Assembly (NCBI GenBank): GCA_000787465.1
Contig: JSYX01000348.1
Span: 1 to 35,987, forward strand
Reading direction: 5' to 3'
From: Thermomucor indicae-seudaticae
Lineage: Eukaryota > Mucoromycota > Mucoromycetes > Mucorales > Lichtheimiaceae
Length of the DNA: 35,987 nt
The position numbers were made by a program, and so were the translations under genes. The first letter of the stretch is position 1. The number at the start of each line of letters is the position of its first letter. Below the pieces are notes generated by a model that saw only the letters and a program-made list of their open reading frames with translations, was not told the origin of the DNA and did no database searches. Below are positions 1 through 13,900 of this stretch, piece after piece.

Positions 1-762
1 GTCTTCGTGTGACAAAACTGATCGGCGCTTTGCATGGGCACCTTGGCGATGAACTGAAAGGAAGCCAAAGTCAAGGTACTCTCTAGCCCATTGTCGTATA
101 GCATTCGCTCTGTACTCTTTAGAGGGCGTTATCCAGACATCCTTTGCCGCTTTTTCCGATGCAACCATTGACTTATCACCTCGGAGCCGATAAAGCAGGA
201 ACCGGTAGACGCCCTGAAGCTTGCAGAGGTGATACGACGTCATCTCGTTAGAGACGCTGTTGGAATCTATCTGTCGGGCAAGAGTGGCACCCAGCTTGTT
301 GAAAGCCTGCTGCAGTAAATTAACTTCATCGTACTCATCGCCGATCTGCTCAGCCGCGGTGCCTTCTTGCATTACTGTATCCGAACAAGCCTCTCGGGTG
401 AAGCCAAACGCGGTAAGTTTTTGCGACATGTCTGCAGCCGCCTTCATTTCCGTCTTTCGGCGCCACATCATGGTGCGGGAATCTTTGAAGTAAATGCCGC
501 GCAAAGAACTGTCGGCTTTTTCACTCCACTTCAAAGGTAAGGTGGATGCCCTAAGAACAGTGTCAGCGGACATTCCAAGAAGCTCCCAATCGTTCACGTC
601 CGATGGCGCGTCCTCCATTTCTTCCTCACCGCGAGGTCCGGCGTTCTCGGTGGGAGGTACTGATGTAAGCGACTCCACGGAAAAGGAACTGGACAATATG
701 CGACCATCCTCGCGTCGCTGCTTCTTTCGTGCTGCTTTTTGTCTGCGTTTGAGAGGTGGCAT
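1..762 (-). CDS. N-terminal part of a transposon-type (DDE-family-like) ORF, cut by the window edge
   Basis: The frame is open from an ATG at 762 down to base 1 (254 codons) with no stop, so the gene continues outside the window. The N-terminus is very basic (MPPLKRRQKAARKK), followed by an acidic Glu/Asp stretch. Two segments resemble the N-terminal region of a repeated family of fungal DDE-endonuclease ORFs as I remember it: IYFKDSRTMMWRRK near residue 90, and AIRQWAREYLDFGFLSVHRQ near residue 225. The catalytic DDE part would lie off the window, so the assignment rests on the N-terminus alone. No terminal repeat is visible on this side. It could also be a host gene derived from such an element. 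The open frame is sure; the family is moderate. Confidence 0.5.
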   Translation of the reverse strand, partial: MPPLKRRQKAARKKQRREDGRILSSSFSVESLTSVPPTENAGPRGEEEMEDAPSDVNDWELLGMSADTVLRASTLPLKWSEKADSSLRGIYFKDSRTMMWRRKTEMKAAADMSQKLTAFGFTREACSDTVMQEGTAAEQIGDEYDEVNLLQQAFNKLGATLARQIDSNSVSNEMTSYHLCKLQGVYRFLLYRLRGDKSMVASEKAAKDVWITPSKEYRANAIRQWAREYLDFGFLSVHRQGAHAKRRSVLSHED

Positions 763-1980
763 GTTGAGAGTTTTCGGAAAAAGTAAACAAAGGTACCATA
801 AGAGCGACAGCTGCGTGTTCATATAGGAACAGTTGCTTTGTGTAACCTTAAACGAGCGCTTTTAGAAGTCCGCAGTGCGTCGATCCTGTTTCAATTTTCG
901 GCCGGCCCAGCTAAATCTGGCCATGACCCATGAACTTTGAACCCCGATAACCTTTTTTCTACAGAACTTGAAGACAATCCACACTTCGATAACTAATCTA
1001 AAAGACCTTAAAAATGATATTTAAAGACTAGAATGTTGGTAAACATTTTTTTGGTGAAGTTATCAGGTGTCAAAGTTGGGTAAAAATTTTGGCGATTCTA
1101 AATGAAATGCACCATAGACCACTCTAAATAAACGCCCTTTGCTTTATTGGCAGAAACGGCGTACGTGGCATCACTTGGAGCAAACCTTTGCAAAGAGAGA
1201 GAGAGAGATTATACACTTTATGCGTTTCTTAATCTATTGACAAGGAGACCCTGGTTATTGTTCATATGAGGTCTGATGCGTGCACAATAATTCAACTGCG
1301 CAAAAAAGGTCTTCTCCAGCAGCCTGGAAGATGCATCATTTCGCTTCATTCTGCACCGTCAGGTCGCAAGTCTGTGCGAAATCTATGACAGAGTTCCTAG
1401 TCATCCTTTTCGTTTCTTGACCCCGGCCTACCTCGAATTATCACACATCTGCTACAGAAAAAACGCATTTATTGTCTGCTATGTGCGTCCATCACGCCAT
1501 ACAGTCGATTTCTCTTCACTTTATCAAATCCCGTTGCTCGTTATGTCGATGAAGTAATCCTTTGCCTCTGTCAATTTTTATGTTGTTCAGCACGCATGAA
1601 CAACGCCCCGTGCAACTTTCAATTAAAGATATTCTTTTTGTTTTTAACCCATCCTTTATCAACGGTGTTTCTATAAGCACTGCTGCATCGTAAACAGAAT
1701 CTCTTAATACCGCGTCTTTAAAGGTGTTAAACACAGTTAACGTGGACACCAAATCCTCATCGATAGAATCAATCTCGTGCGATATACATAGCCACCTTAC
1801 GCGGAGCACCCGGTGAATAAAAATGCTGTCTATGTACAGCACTGTATGATACACCAGGAATTAGGAAAGAGAAGCCAGAAGGAAAGAAGGTTTAGTGAAG
1901 TGCGGTAAAACTATATTGATGTGTAAAAAGCAAGGATGCATTGGGGTAAGTGAAATGCAAAAAGGAGACTAAGAATCATT
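763..1980. other. Intergenic, AT-rich; one unrecognised 112-codon minus-strand ORF
   Basis: The stretch lies between the start of the transposon-type ORF and the 3' end of the HECT ligase. It holds a short (GA)n run near 1195-1209. A minus-strand ORF at 1516-1854 starts MYHTVLYIDS and ends RHNEQRDLIK. It has no motif I recognise and may be chance. I see no RNA gene. Confidence 0.5.
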
Positions 1981-4900
1981 CTATATAAATCCGAATCCAG
2001 TCGAGCATTCATTAATTGCTTTGAATAGATTCGCTCGCAGAGTTTCGTAGGAATCGTACTCGGGCAAATCAATTTGGTTAAAGCTATAATCATCGACGTT
2101 AGACAGAGCCCATATACCTTACAAGTCCATTATATATAATACTTACCAGGTATGTGCCGAAGGCAGTCGATTTTCGCCTCCAAAGTCTTTGTGGATTTGA
2201 AATCGCTGCACGCCGCCCGACCCTTGCAGATGGGCAAATCCTTCCAGAGGTACTTTAGAAGTGCCCGTGGCGAACTGAAGCAACTTGGCTCTCTCTTCTT
2301 GGTCAAAGCTTCTAACGGCCCGCCAAAACCATTGAATCTGCGGTGAGGAAGGAGAGTAACCTTGGTACTCTGTATTATTCTTCCAATCGTCGATATCAAT
2401 GTCTGGTAGACCCGAAATAAGAAGCTCAAGCTCTTGCTCGTTGAAAATCTGAATAAGCTGCGCCGGAATAATGTCATGAAAACCTTGCAGGAAGGCATTA
2501 ATCTGATCCTTGATTGCAGTAGTCAGCTTTTGCTCCGTAACAAGCGCTACATATTCATGTTTGTTCTCTTCCGTTACGGGAATGTCCCGACCGCCAGGTT
2601 TCAGATCAACTACTTTTGTTGTGCCGAAATCATCCGTCTCAATGCTGAAGGTCAAATCAATTACGTCCGTGATATCGTTTTCAAGCATCCACACTAGACT
2701 CTTGTAGTATTCTGGATCTACAGCTTCTACATCACGGTAATCCACCGGTCGTCCAAGGATGTGTTTGTAGAAAGATCGAGTGAAATAGGCGTCTAACAAC
2801 CGACCGTCATAGATTGCTTTTCCTATCACGCGACCAACAAACTTGAGGTAGCTCAGGTGATCAGGATTGACAGATGAAGCCCGGTTTGGCTGGTATGTCA
2901 GTTTATCCGCCGCTGATGTGATGAATAGCGCATAGTTAGGGTCAAACATCTGTCGTGCCAAGACAGAGAACCATTCACGCGTAACTCCACCAGCATCGAC
3001 ACCCTCTTCGTCGTAAAAGCGGACGCTCAGCTTGCCATACTTAATTTCATCCCCAGTGCGGCCTAGGAGCTGATGGTATGAGTCTTCAAATACGTATTGA
3101 CGACGTACATTCAGTTGCAATGGCGGATAGTGTTCACGTGGACCAGTACGTTTATGCAGCTGCTGCACAAAGTAGTTGCGCTTGTTATCGAACTCCAACA
3201 TCTTCGGGTTACGGACGAGCAACGAAAATGAGCCACTCATGAGAGACGGATTATTTCGAACCATAATGTTCAAGATCTTCTTGTGTTCTTCCGTAAATGC
3301 AAAGAAGAAATCCTCAGAGAGCTCTGCCGCCGCAGACAACTGAGCCGCATGCTGCCCGGAAGGTCCCGTACTGCCACTACGTGCCGCTTGTCCTTTCTCT
3401 GCAGCATATTTCGAAACAACCATGAATGCCTCAATTAGTGGCAACAGCACCGTTGCTACGTTGATCAGATCATCCTTTTCATGTATGACTGCCAGGCATT
3501 GACCGAGCATCTTCCACAACGGCAAGAAGTTGAGCTCTTCATATATTTCTAGGACGCGCTTCTCGTTCTTCAGCGTTTCTTCATTTACCGCAGAGCCATC
3601 CGCTTGAGCAGTGGACGGCTTTCGAGAGTACATGTAGTCAATTGTTTTCAGGACACGCAAGAGTTTCGCTTGATGTGATGTGGCGGCAGAAAACTGTGAA
3701 AGAGCAGATCCTTGGATTTCGGTGCCTACCATTGCGTTATCCAGGACGTCCAACAATTCGCCTAAATCATGTAGGATTTGCTTGGTGGATTCTTTCGCAG
3801 CTTCCATAAGCTCACTTGTAATGACTTGTTGCGCGTTGTCAAGAGCTGTAAGATGTGATAATGCACTAAGAGTATACTGGAATGTCTTGCTCGAGCATTC
3901 CCCAGAGGTAAGCACATGAACCACTAGTTTGAGATAGTGATCGGGTATGGCAGGAGGTTTTGCTACAGGTCGTTCTGACTCTTTGTTCTGGTTCGACTTC
4001 CCAGGCCGTTGTTTGCCACCGTCATCATTGGCATCTTCCTCTTCCTCTCGACGTTCGGATACCTCCTGATCATCGTTGCTTCCAGACTCGCCAGTTTGAC
4101 GATTGGATTTATCATCTTCTTGCTGCTGCTGTTGCATGTTTTCAATCTTCTCGACATATTTTTTGCAAAGCAGTGGTAAAGGTCGACAGATAGCCGCAAT
4201 CAGATGCATTAGCTCTTCCATAAGCGGTGGGTTCTTAATAAACACCGGACGGTCGAGTAAACTCATAAGAACCAGCAGAGGATATTTGCTTGCCGGTGTT
4301 GCCTTTTCTTTAGCCTTGCCTTTCTTGCTGTTTGTACGCTTCAAGCCAGCCAAACAATCGCTTTCCGTTAGGAAATAAATCAAGGATTGCTCGTTCCATT
4401 GCACCACGTTCATCAAAAATTCCAAGCACCGCTGGGTAATAAGATTTGGAACAACCTCGTTACTCGCAGCTACTGCCGCCGATTTGGACTTGGACACAGG
4501 CTTGAATATACCTTTTGACTGTAGCGAAAGCTGGGTGAAACTCCTGTCCACTGCTGCCAAGTCTTCACTTCCATCATGAAGCACGCACACCAAAAACGAA
4601 AGCAAATCGTTCCGTGTCTTCGTGTTCTCACAAAGGTTGATAAGCAGTTTGTTGAGCACCGATTTGGATATCGATTGCGGTACAAAGAGCAACCTAGCCA
4701 AAGTAGCTAACTGCGACCGGTCAACCAGCTGCATGGCGCTGCGATGCACAGCAGGCTTTCTAGATGTTGCGGTTTCAGCCGCACTGGTCCCCGCTGCTGC
4801 TCCTTGCCCAGGTTCGGTCGTCAGCAGACGATGGAAAGTACTGTCTTCGGCTGCTAGACCTGAGGGAAGTGTTTGACTTGTGAGTACATCTACCTCCGCC

Positions 4901-7900
4901 ATAGGAATGGCAGTTGGCCCAGAAAATCCTTACCTGTACCATCTCTGACGCTTGCACCAGCTCCTTGACGTTGACGGTCCCGCCGTTCTCGTTCGATCGA
5001 TTCTTGCTGCAAAACTTCCTCTCGAATATCTGGCGGAAGAGCATCCAGGAACTCCGGACTGATGGATTCACTTTCGGTAACTTGCGTCGATGAGCGACGT
5101 TCACGAAGATGTTGGCTCACGACTTCTTCTCGCAAGTCGTCCGGTAAAGCTTCGAGAAACTCGATATCGATACCAGTACCGGAAATATCAATCGGCTCTC
5201 CATTGATCATCACAGTCGTCCTAGAACCTGCTGTTTCTGGAGTTTCTGTTGTGAAAGCTTCGCCAGCTGCTGTTGCGGCTGTTTCAGTGCCGCTTGTCGA
5301 TGCGGCTTGTTCTCCTTGCTGAGCAAGCTCAGTAGCACGACGTTCCTCTTCTTCAGCTCTACGTTTACGTTCTTCTTCTTCTACCTGCCGACGCTTTTCT
5401 TCTTCAGCTTTACGTCGTTCTTCCTCTTCAATCCTCTGTTGCTCCAGTTTCCGTTCTTCTTCTTCCCGCATTTTCCGTTCTTCTTCTATGGCAATCGGTA
5501 TTAAGATGTTCAACAGCGGATTGACAAGCTTTTGGGCCTTCTCTGCTACAGCGTTTCCATACATCATACGTGCTTCCTGTTGCCATCGATCAGCCGATGA
5601 CATAGGCTGGAAATCATGCAAAAGTGACAAGAGTTCCCTGTTTTGATTTTCTGCACCCTGGGTCTCAGCTGCTCGGCCCGTTGTTCTTGGTGCAAACGGC
5701 AAGTGGTCAAATTCAAAAGTGCGCATCAAACCGCCGGTTCGTCCTTGAACATCTACACGTAATGGTCCTGTTTGAGTATTTGGAGGGGCATGTGCCAAAA
5801 AGGTCTCCAAAAGCCGCATGGCACTCCCACCGATAACATCTTCAAAAGCTTGCCAGTTATTGTAGTTTGATGAACGAGAGCGGAATTGAGGTCCAAGATC
5901 AGGCAGGCCGCGTAAGGCTGGTCCCTCATTCGTGGAAGGCTGGTTCTCTGTGAGCAGCGGGTGTGTTATAATGTCATCTTGATTATTTGTGCCGTTACTG
6001 CCTGCTCCGGAGCGGGAACGGAAAGATCTGCCTAGCACTACGTGTATGGGTACGGGTTAATGCACGTGTCCAAAATTGCGCAAAAATGACTCAAATACAG
6101 TACCTGGCTCAACAAGCAATCTGCTTCGATTGCCCGTTCGATGGAAATGTCGAGAAGTCACTTGTCCCAAGGATCGGGGACGTCCGTCATCCTGAAGAAC
6201 AAAGTCGTCTGACGGCAAATCATGGGCAATCAGATCGGCAGCTTCATCGTCCAAAAACATGTCGTCACTGAATTCACCACCTTGCTCGCCATCGATGTTT
6301 TCTGACGCCTCTTCTTCATCAAAGTCGGACTGATCGAGTGTCTCCAACTCTTCGTCCTGCGCCTAAAACATAACGATGAGTCGATGGTCCAGTTTTGATC
6401 GCTAGGAAATTACCTCTTCGAAGTCATTCTCGAGACGATTGCGACGATTATCCTCTTCGTCGGCAGATTCAACATCGACTTCGCCTGTGATCTGGATAAC
6501 CGGCTCATCTTCAATGTCTTCTAGGCGCCATGTCATTTCTCTCCCTTCGTCGTCTTCATCACCAATATCCTCGTCGTCCTCCTCCTCTGGGATATCAGAT
6601 TGATCGCCGGATTCAACGCCTTCCTCATCCTCCTCACCCTCCTATTAGCAATCAATGCTGAGATCCTGCCGGTTAACTTTCAACGAGCTAATAACTTACA
6701 TCTTCCTCCATGTCTGTATCGTAATGACGGTGTAGCATGGTATCCATTTCCTCGTCAACGTCTCCTTCTTCTCCATCTTCACTCATGTCGGATAAATCAC
6801 TTCCGGTTTCTTCATCAAATTCTTCTTCATCAAATCTAATCATGCAGTTAGCAGTCTAAAAAGAAACGAAGTACTTTTGAAAATAACTTACGTTTCTTCG
6901 TCTTCATCTTCGGAGCCAAACTCATCCATTTCCTCTTCTTCCATGACACTTCCATCAAACATCCCCAGTGCAGAATGGCGATAAAGATCTGGTGCTTCTT
7001 CCTCAACTTCAGCATCTGTAGAGGCTGGAACAAATGACTGAACTTCTTCGCGTTTCTTATCATCCCCTTTCATCTCGTCAGAAATCTTGATGGATATCTT
7101 TGTCAATTGCTCCAAAGGCCGCAACATGGAATTCAAAACAGTTTTAGCATACGGATAGTTGATATCAACATCACCGACAGCGGAGACCAAGGTCCCCACA
7201 AAGTTCTTGTCGATCATAATTTTCGCGATTTCCGTGACCGAATCCTCTTTGATCCTTTGTGCCATAACTCCTGCATTAGGTCTGGCATTCAAGATACGGT
7301 GGCATAAATCGGAAAGTGCAAGATATTTTCCGTATTTGGCGGAAAGAGGACCCGTGGATGATCCAGCTTCCTTGAAGGAACGTATGATACCATCAAGAAC
7401 ATACTTGCGTACTTGCGATAGATCGTCTTTGCTCGCTGACTTGCCCTCAGTTTCCGGTCCCGCATCGTAGCACATGGCAACCAACATTGATGCAGCCCAC
7501 ATTGACAAACCTTGCTGTTTGCGTGATTCTTCAGCAGTAGGGTTTATAGCATCATAAGGGAGAAGGTCGTTGAGGAGAATGTTCAAAATAGAGTGACGAC
7601 TGCGAGAGCTGTTGCCTTCTTTGCTGTTACGTCGTCGTCCGAATATATAGACGTCATGCTTGCAAGAATTGTACGAAGAGACAAGCTCGACGAGACATTG
7701 CAAAAGAAATCCAGTATACGCATATCGGACGTTTTCGGCCTTCTTGATATCTGCAGCCTTGTCGTCATCCAGCTTTTCTTGTTTGCTCACTGAGCCCTTC
7801 GTGCTCGCTTCTTCGGAACGAACTGATATCAATTCCTGCAATAGATGGTTGATGACTATAGCCGACGCGCTTGTTTTTGTTCCCTGAGGCGGTTGTGCAG

Positions 7901-10900
7901 AGCCCATAACGACATCACCATGACTTTCCGAAGTTTCAGCATCCGCGGTGCTCCTACCTGCTGCCGCCTCGTCCTTGCTCTCGGACTCCTTGGAAACAAG
8001 TTTGATCTGGCGGTTCAAATCATACTCGTCATAGTGAGTAAGTCTGCAGAGTTTGCTTGCGACATCCAAGAAGACGGAAGGTTCACGAAGAGCAATGTGT
8101 GCGTTATTGCGTATGAACGTTCCAATATCCATGTTTCGCGGTCGTGGAATAGTGGACCATGCTGTTATCAAATCTTCCATGCTGGATTCCAACACCGCCT
8201 TATTTTCGATAATATGACGCAATATCATTATGATAAACGCTTGCTGCCCTTGAAGACCTTCAAGAGTAGACCGCGGTCTGGAGAATAGCAAAGGCAAGCC
8301 TCCCCGCTCCACGAATTCCATAGCGGCTTCATGATATTTGGTTAGGCGTACAAGGATTCGCAATATCGCATAAATGTTATCGCGAGAGATGTTCGTTTTG
8401 CGCAGAAATGCCACACAGCATGATAAAAGCCGTGATCGTTGCTCACTCGACACTACAGGCGGGTCGGGGTCATCTGGCTTTGGAGTATCACTGTCGTTGG
8501 CTCGCATATGTTCATTATCATTGTCTTCCAGATCACTCATTCGATCATCGTCGCGCTCGCCGAACTTCATTAACTCCACTTTTTTCGGCTCATCCGCCTG
8601 CGATAAGAATGCCTCCAGAACCAGGAACACCGTAGCCAGCCATGACGGTAATGCGGCATCACGTTCGTCACTGCTAGCAGAATCTACCATGTCGTACAAG
8701 AACGATAATCGTGGAGCAATCACAGGTATTGCTTTTTGCACCGATGGCTCCTTGAATAGCAAAGCAAGCAATCTCAGCAGGGTGCCCAGTACGGAAGACG
8801 TTTTGGCATCCTGTTCTGAAGTTGCAGGGAGTGACCGCGACATATCAATGCGTTCTACGAGCAGGCTCAAAATATCCTTTATCACCTGATCCTGTGAACT
8901 GTCTTTGTTTTTGGATATAGCAACAAGCAAGTCGCGCACGTCGAAAATAACGTCTTCCCGCTTTTCCACAAGGTCCAACACAATCGACGGAAGCTTGTCC
9001 TTCATCAATAATCGGGCGTCTTGAAGCTTTTTCACGTCACTTGATGCCTCAGCCTTTTGTTTATCCTTAGACGAAGATCCTTGCTCATCAGCTCCTTCCG
9101 ACAGCTGCTCATCGCTGCGAGGCGACTCCTGGTCTGTGCCGAAGCTTTGCGAGAAAGACTCCTCGTCATCAACATCGTCTTCACTTTCAGCTTCGTCTTC
9201 CATAGTTTCTTCGTGCCCTGATCCTGACAATCCGCTATTCTCACCGATATCAGAAAGCTGATCTTGACTCTCAGAGGTGTCCTGTGTCATTGACCTTTCA
9301 ACTGTTCTTCTACTCGATTGTGCCTGACCACTGCTCTCACCACGGTTAGATCCTCCAGCATTCACCAGGACTGGTGTTGGATGGCTGAATAAGTAATCAA
9401 CCGCTCTCGAGATTTGGTTATTACAGCGAACCATCGCATGCTCTGCCGCTGAGCGCTCAAAACCCATGTCAACTAAGGTCTGCACACCACGGGCATCAGC
9501 AACAACGGGCGGACGTAGAAGTCCAAACGGCGAGCTTAAGGGCGCTGAGAAAACGCTAATTGTTTCTGTTCGAGGAGTATGCTGAATGTCACCCTTGATT
9601 ATCTCCATAATGATGTCAAAAAGTACGTGGATAACCGTTCTGGGGTATTCGCTTAAATCTGGACTTTCTACGTACTTACGCAAAGTGGAAAGCCTCAAGT
9701 GCACACTAACGATCCATTCGTACGGGTCAAAGAAATTCGACGACTTCCGGTTCTTCACCACAACTGGGGCTGTATAAGGCGAGTCGTACAATAGTTTCGC
9801 TGATCCGATGTAAACAAAGACAGTTAGAAGCATCTCCACACATCCGTCAATACGGCCAAGTATATCTGGCTGTTCCTTTGAACGCTTTTCCTTTGGAAGA
9901 GCGTGCAATTTAGACGCCTCGTCCCATATATCGTCAAGTTGTCGAAGCAATAAATCAATTCCACCACCGCGATCGAAAGTCACTGCCAACGGCGTATGTA
10001 GTGAAGCTTGTGATCGCTCATCCATCAACATAAGAGACACCATAGTATACATGGTCGCCAAATAGTCGTACTTGCAGGGAGGGGCTTTCTCGTGCGTGAT
10101 ACTGGACCATGTAATATTATCCTTCAACAACTTGGTAATACACTCAGCAAGTTTGAACATCTGCGCCTTTTGAGCACTGTCCATTGACCGTCGACTCATC
10201 GATACTTTGATCAACCCTAGAAAGTGGCGTTGAGTATCGATAATTATATCGAAACACTGTTACGTCTTACCTTGAAAGACAGGCATCAAGAATTGGGGTA
10301 TGTCTCCCAAGAGCAGCTTGAAGTGCTTTAGATTCTGCATCCTTGGATCGTCCGCATCAGGTACCTTCTCCGGTTTCTCCTCATTCCCAGACGTCTCACT
10401 AGCTGCGGGTGCAGCCGTTTGCTCATTTCTAACCTGCGACGCATCGTTTTGCTCAGGATCCACGCCGAAAGCACTTAGTGAGTGTTCCGAGTTTGTGTTC
10501 GTGCCTTTTCTGGTATATTTCATGGAGTACCAAGATGCTGGCATGGACTCTTTCAAGAGGAAATTCTCCCACATCATTATCCTATCCTTACGCGTAAGTC
10601 TTCCGTCAATTCATGCTAAATCAATCAAGTTACCTGTGTAGACGTCCAAGCGAAAGGATAATGTTTTCATCATCTGATGTAGACAAGAACTCTGTGACTA
10701 GAGACATAGCATTCTTTCCCGGTGCGAGCCCTGACGAACAACAAATATTCGACAAAAGACCAACATAACCGTGCATGATGATCAATTTCCGGAACAATTC
10801 GTTGCCCCTGTTGATTTTGTCACTTCCGTTGTCTATTTTCGTACCGCCAGTCAATAACTGCGCCCATATATTAAGCGCATAGTCGCATACCTTTAACATC

Positions 10901-13900
10901 GACGTATTCATGAACCATGCTTTCCGTTCTCAAACCGTCGTCTTCAGTAAGGAACTTCATTGACTCCTTCGCTTTATCCGCTATTGCCATAATCGTCGGT
11001 AGCGTGCTGACTTCACTAATCATCTTGAAAATATAAGCAAGTTGATCGGAGGCCACAGTAATAGAGAAGTCCGCAGGCAGGTACGGCAGGGAATAATATT
11101 CCAGTAAAATTTCAGGGCATCCATCTTTAACGAACTCACGAATGTTTGCTTGGTTCTGGAAAAGACCTTCCAAGAACTGATTTCGTGAAGACAATTAGTG
11201 AGGTTATTTAAACTATAAACTCCATCAACTTACCCGTGCTACCAAATCAATATATGAAACAACTAGACTCTCCGATTTATGATCTTTTCTGTTTGTGTCG
11301 GATATATCACCAGATTCAGCTTTGCTTGAGGATTCTGATGTAACCATCTCAACATCCTCTGGGGATCCTCCCGCCGCATGAGACACTTTTAGCTGGTGGC
11401 TATTATCTGAGGGTTTTGCTTCCTTAGTGTTGCCGACTTCGATGACTTTCTTGATCATCCAAGTAACACATCGGAATACTGATGGTCTGAGAGAGGGGTG
11501 ATGTCTCGTCAACTCGTCCATTGTACTGCCGATCGCCGTGCTGCAATCAATATCTGCAACATTGAAAAGGTATTCCCGACTTGCTAATAGCTCAAAAAAG
11601 TGAGGTAACGGGTCCGCCTCATTGAACATATCCAGACCCTGAGCATTAAGGCAGATTGCTCCAAATGCGTTAACGGAAGCAATAAGGACTTCGCTGCTGG
11701 GATATTCGTACGCGCAAATGGTATCTAAGAAAGTTTGAGGTAGTTTTGCTTCCTGTAAAATCGTTAATGATGTAGGTTCACTGTGTATGAAGGTTGTCAT
11801 CACATTGATCGCTATAAAAGTTGATTAGTACAACCTTCATTTTTTGGAATGGTTTTTAACGATATCGTTTACCTAAAGTGAAGACGCCGGAACCAAAAAC
11901 TTTTGGATGAGAAAAGATCTGCAATAATGACTTTGGTACCGATGATTCAATAAGATTACGGAGCGCATCAGCTGTGCCTGTTGATTCCATCATACGCAAA
12001 AGGAACTTCAGCATAGATTTCACGGCCGACACACGGTCATGAGGAGCCAAAGGGTACTGCCAGACATGTGTGTCTTCTGTTTTAGTCTCCCTTGCTTGTT
12101 CACTCGACTCAACAATCTCCATAGATTCATCTGACTTGGTATTTCGCAGACAGCATTCAACTTCCACCTAGAGTTAATCGGCCTTTCAGTGACTCCCGCG
12201 TAAGCAACCAACACCAGAGACGTTTACCTTTATCCTTTCTAAGAGGGTATCCAGACCACCCGCGTTACAAAAAGCAGAAAATGATGTCGTGAAGGCATTG
12301 ACGATCGTATCGAGAAGGCTTACAACCTTTGGCATGTACTAAAGCAAATGTCAGGACAAGCAACATAACCGACAAATCCAGATACTATTACCTTGACATG
12401 TGCAGGATTCTGATTGCCTAACGTCTGTACCAATGCAGGGATAATTCCAGCTGACATGAGCATTTGTCCGCCAGGTTGGTTTTGTAAAAGACATGACAGC
12501 AATGTGAATAATGCTTCCAGAAAGTCTCGTGGATATCCTAATAGATTGGGTTACTCATTTCCTGATGCATGGTGCTTATATTTGGTACTAACCGTGAGCT
12601 CCGTCTTGATTCGTTTTACGCAAGATCTGTAGCAGGATACCATGATTCGCTGAAGCGTTGAGCGCTGTCAACACTTCTGATAACTTTGCGCGATGCCTTG
12701 CAATTCCATCGAGTGCACACAAAGAGAAAACTTGTATATCCTACACACAACACAGTCAGTTTGACGTTTTAAAAGACACTTGTTCCTGAAACACACATAT
12801 GGCACCGCCTTTTCAAAGTGAAGAAGCTCGGCCAAATTGGATACAAGATGAGGCTCATATACGAAGACACGATTCTGAGCAGTCGTTTCTGACACCGTGT
12901 GAGCTATGTTTAGCCGTTAATTAGCAAGAGTAATTCTAGTAGCACAGCTTCAAAGAACAAACCCATAATAGCAATCGCCAGAATTCGTATCTTCAAGAGC
13001 TTCTTCCTGGATTCCAGGTCCGGAAAGTTCTTTGTTATGCGGACACCGTTAGCCAACCCAAATTGATATTCCGGTGGGATGTTGTGTTGTTTTATGAGTT
13101 CCTGGATCACTGCCACGTCCGGCTCATTTTTGCGTAAACCAAGCTGGATGGTGATATTTTCTATTCCTTCAGTGCGGTCGCTGCCTTCCGATTCATTATC
13201 TTTACTCTGCCCTTGCTCCGAAGCTGATTGTATGCGGTAAAAGCGAAGTACTAAGGTCGTCATATCATCCGTTATGATCAGATTATCTGTGCACATATCC
13301 GCAAAACTGACTGGAATGCCCCATCCATGTGCCAATTCGGTAATCTTGTCCTGAGGGGCAACAAACGAAGATCGAATTGCTCGTGGATTGTTTACGCGTT
13401 GCGCTGGGCGAAGTAAGAAGTGCAGCACCGCCTCCAGAACGTCAATATCGACCGCGTTGATGAGATTATTCACGTACTAAAACGCTTAGACGTCAGTCTG
13501 GGCCTGTTTTGAGCATCTGCTTTAGAACCACGGACCTCATAGGAATTGTAGATGTTTCGATTGGTGCAATTCTCAAATAAGATTCTGGAGATATTGATGA
13601 TTGCAATAAGCAAGCTCTTGGTACTGGCTTCGAACTCTCGGTTTTGCAAGTGTTGCAAATCATAATCGGAACATATACGCTGCAGAATCCCGTCGAAGCG
13701 GTTGAGAACGGCAGTCCAATGGAAGAGATCTCCCCGAGGATATGTCCAATCTTGGATCTTTTCAGCATAAATTTGTATTTCTTCCTCAGGGCATTCTTCA
13801 AGATTCTTGATCAAGCCACGCAATGCCGAAGGCTGGAACATCATTGAAGTTAATGCAAACGATTTACAGTATCGCATCGTAATGCACTTTGTTGTACTTA

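Noticed and set aside
5307..5504. Plus-strand Phe/Leu/Ser-rich ORF
   Set aside because: It is the antisense of the Glu/Arg-rich coiled segment of TOM1.
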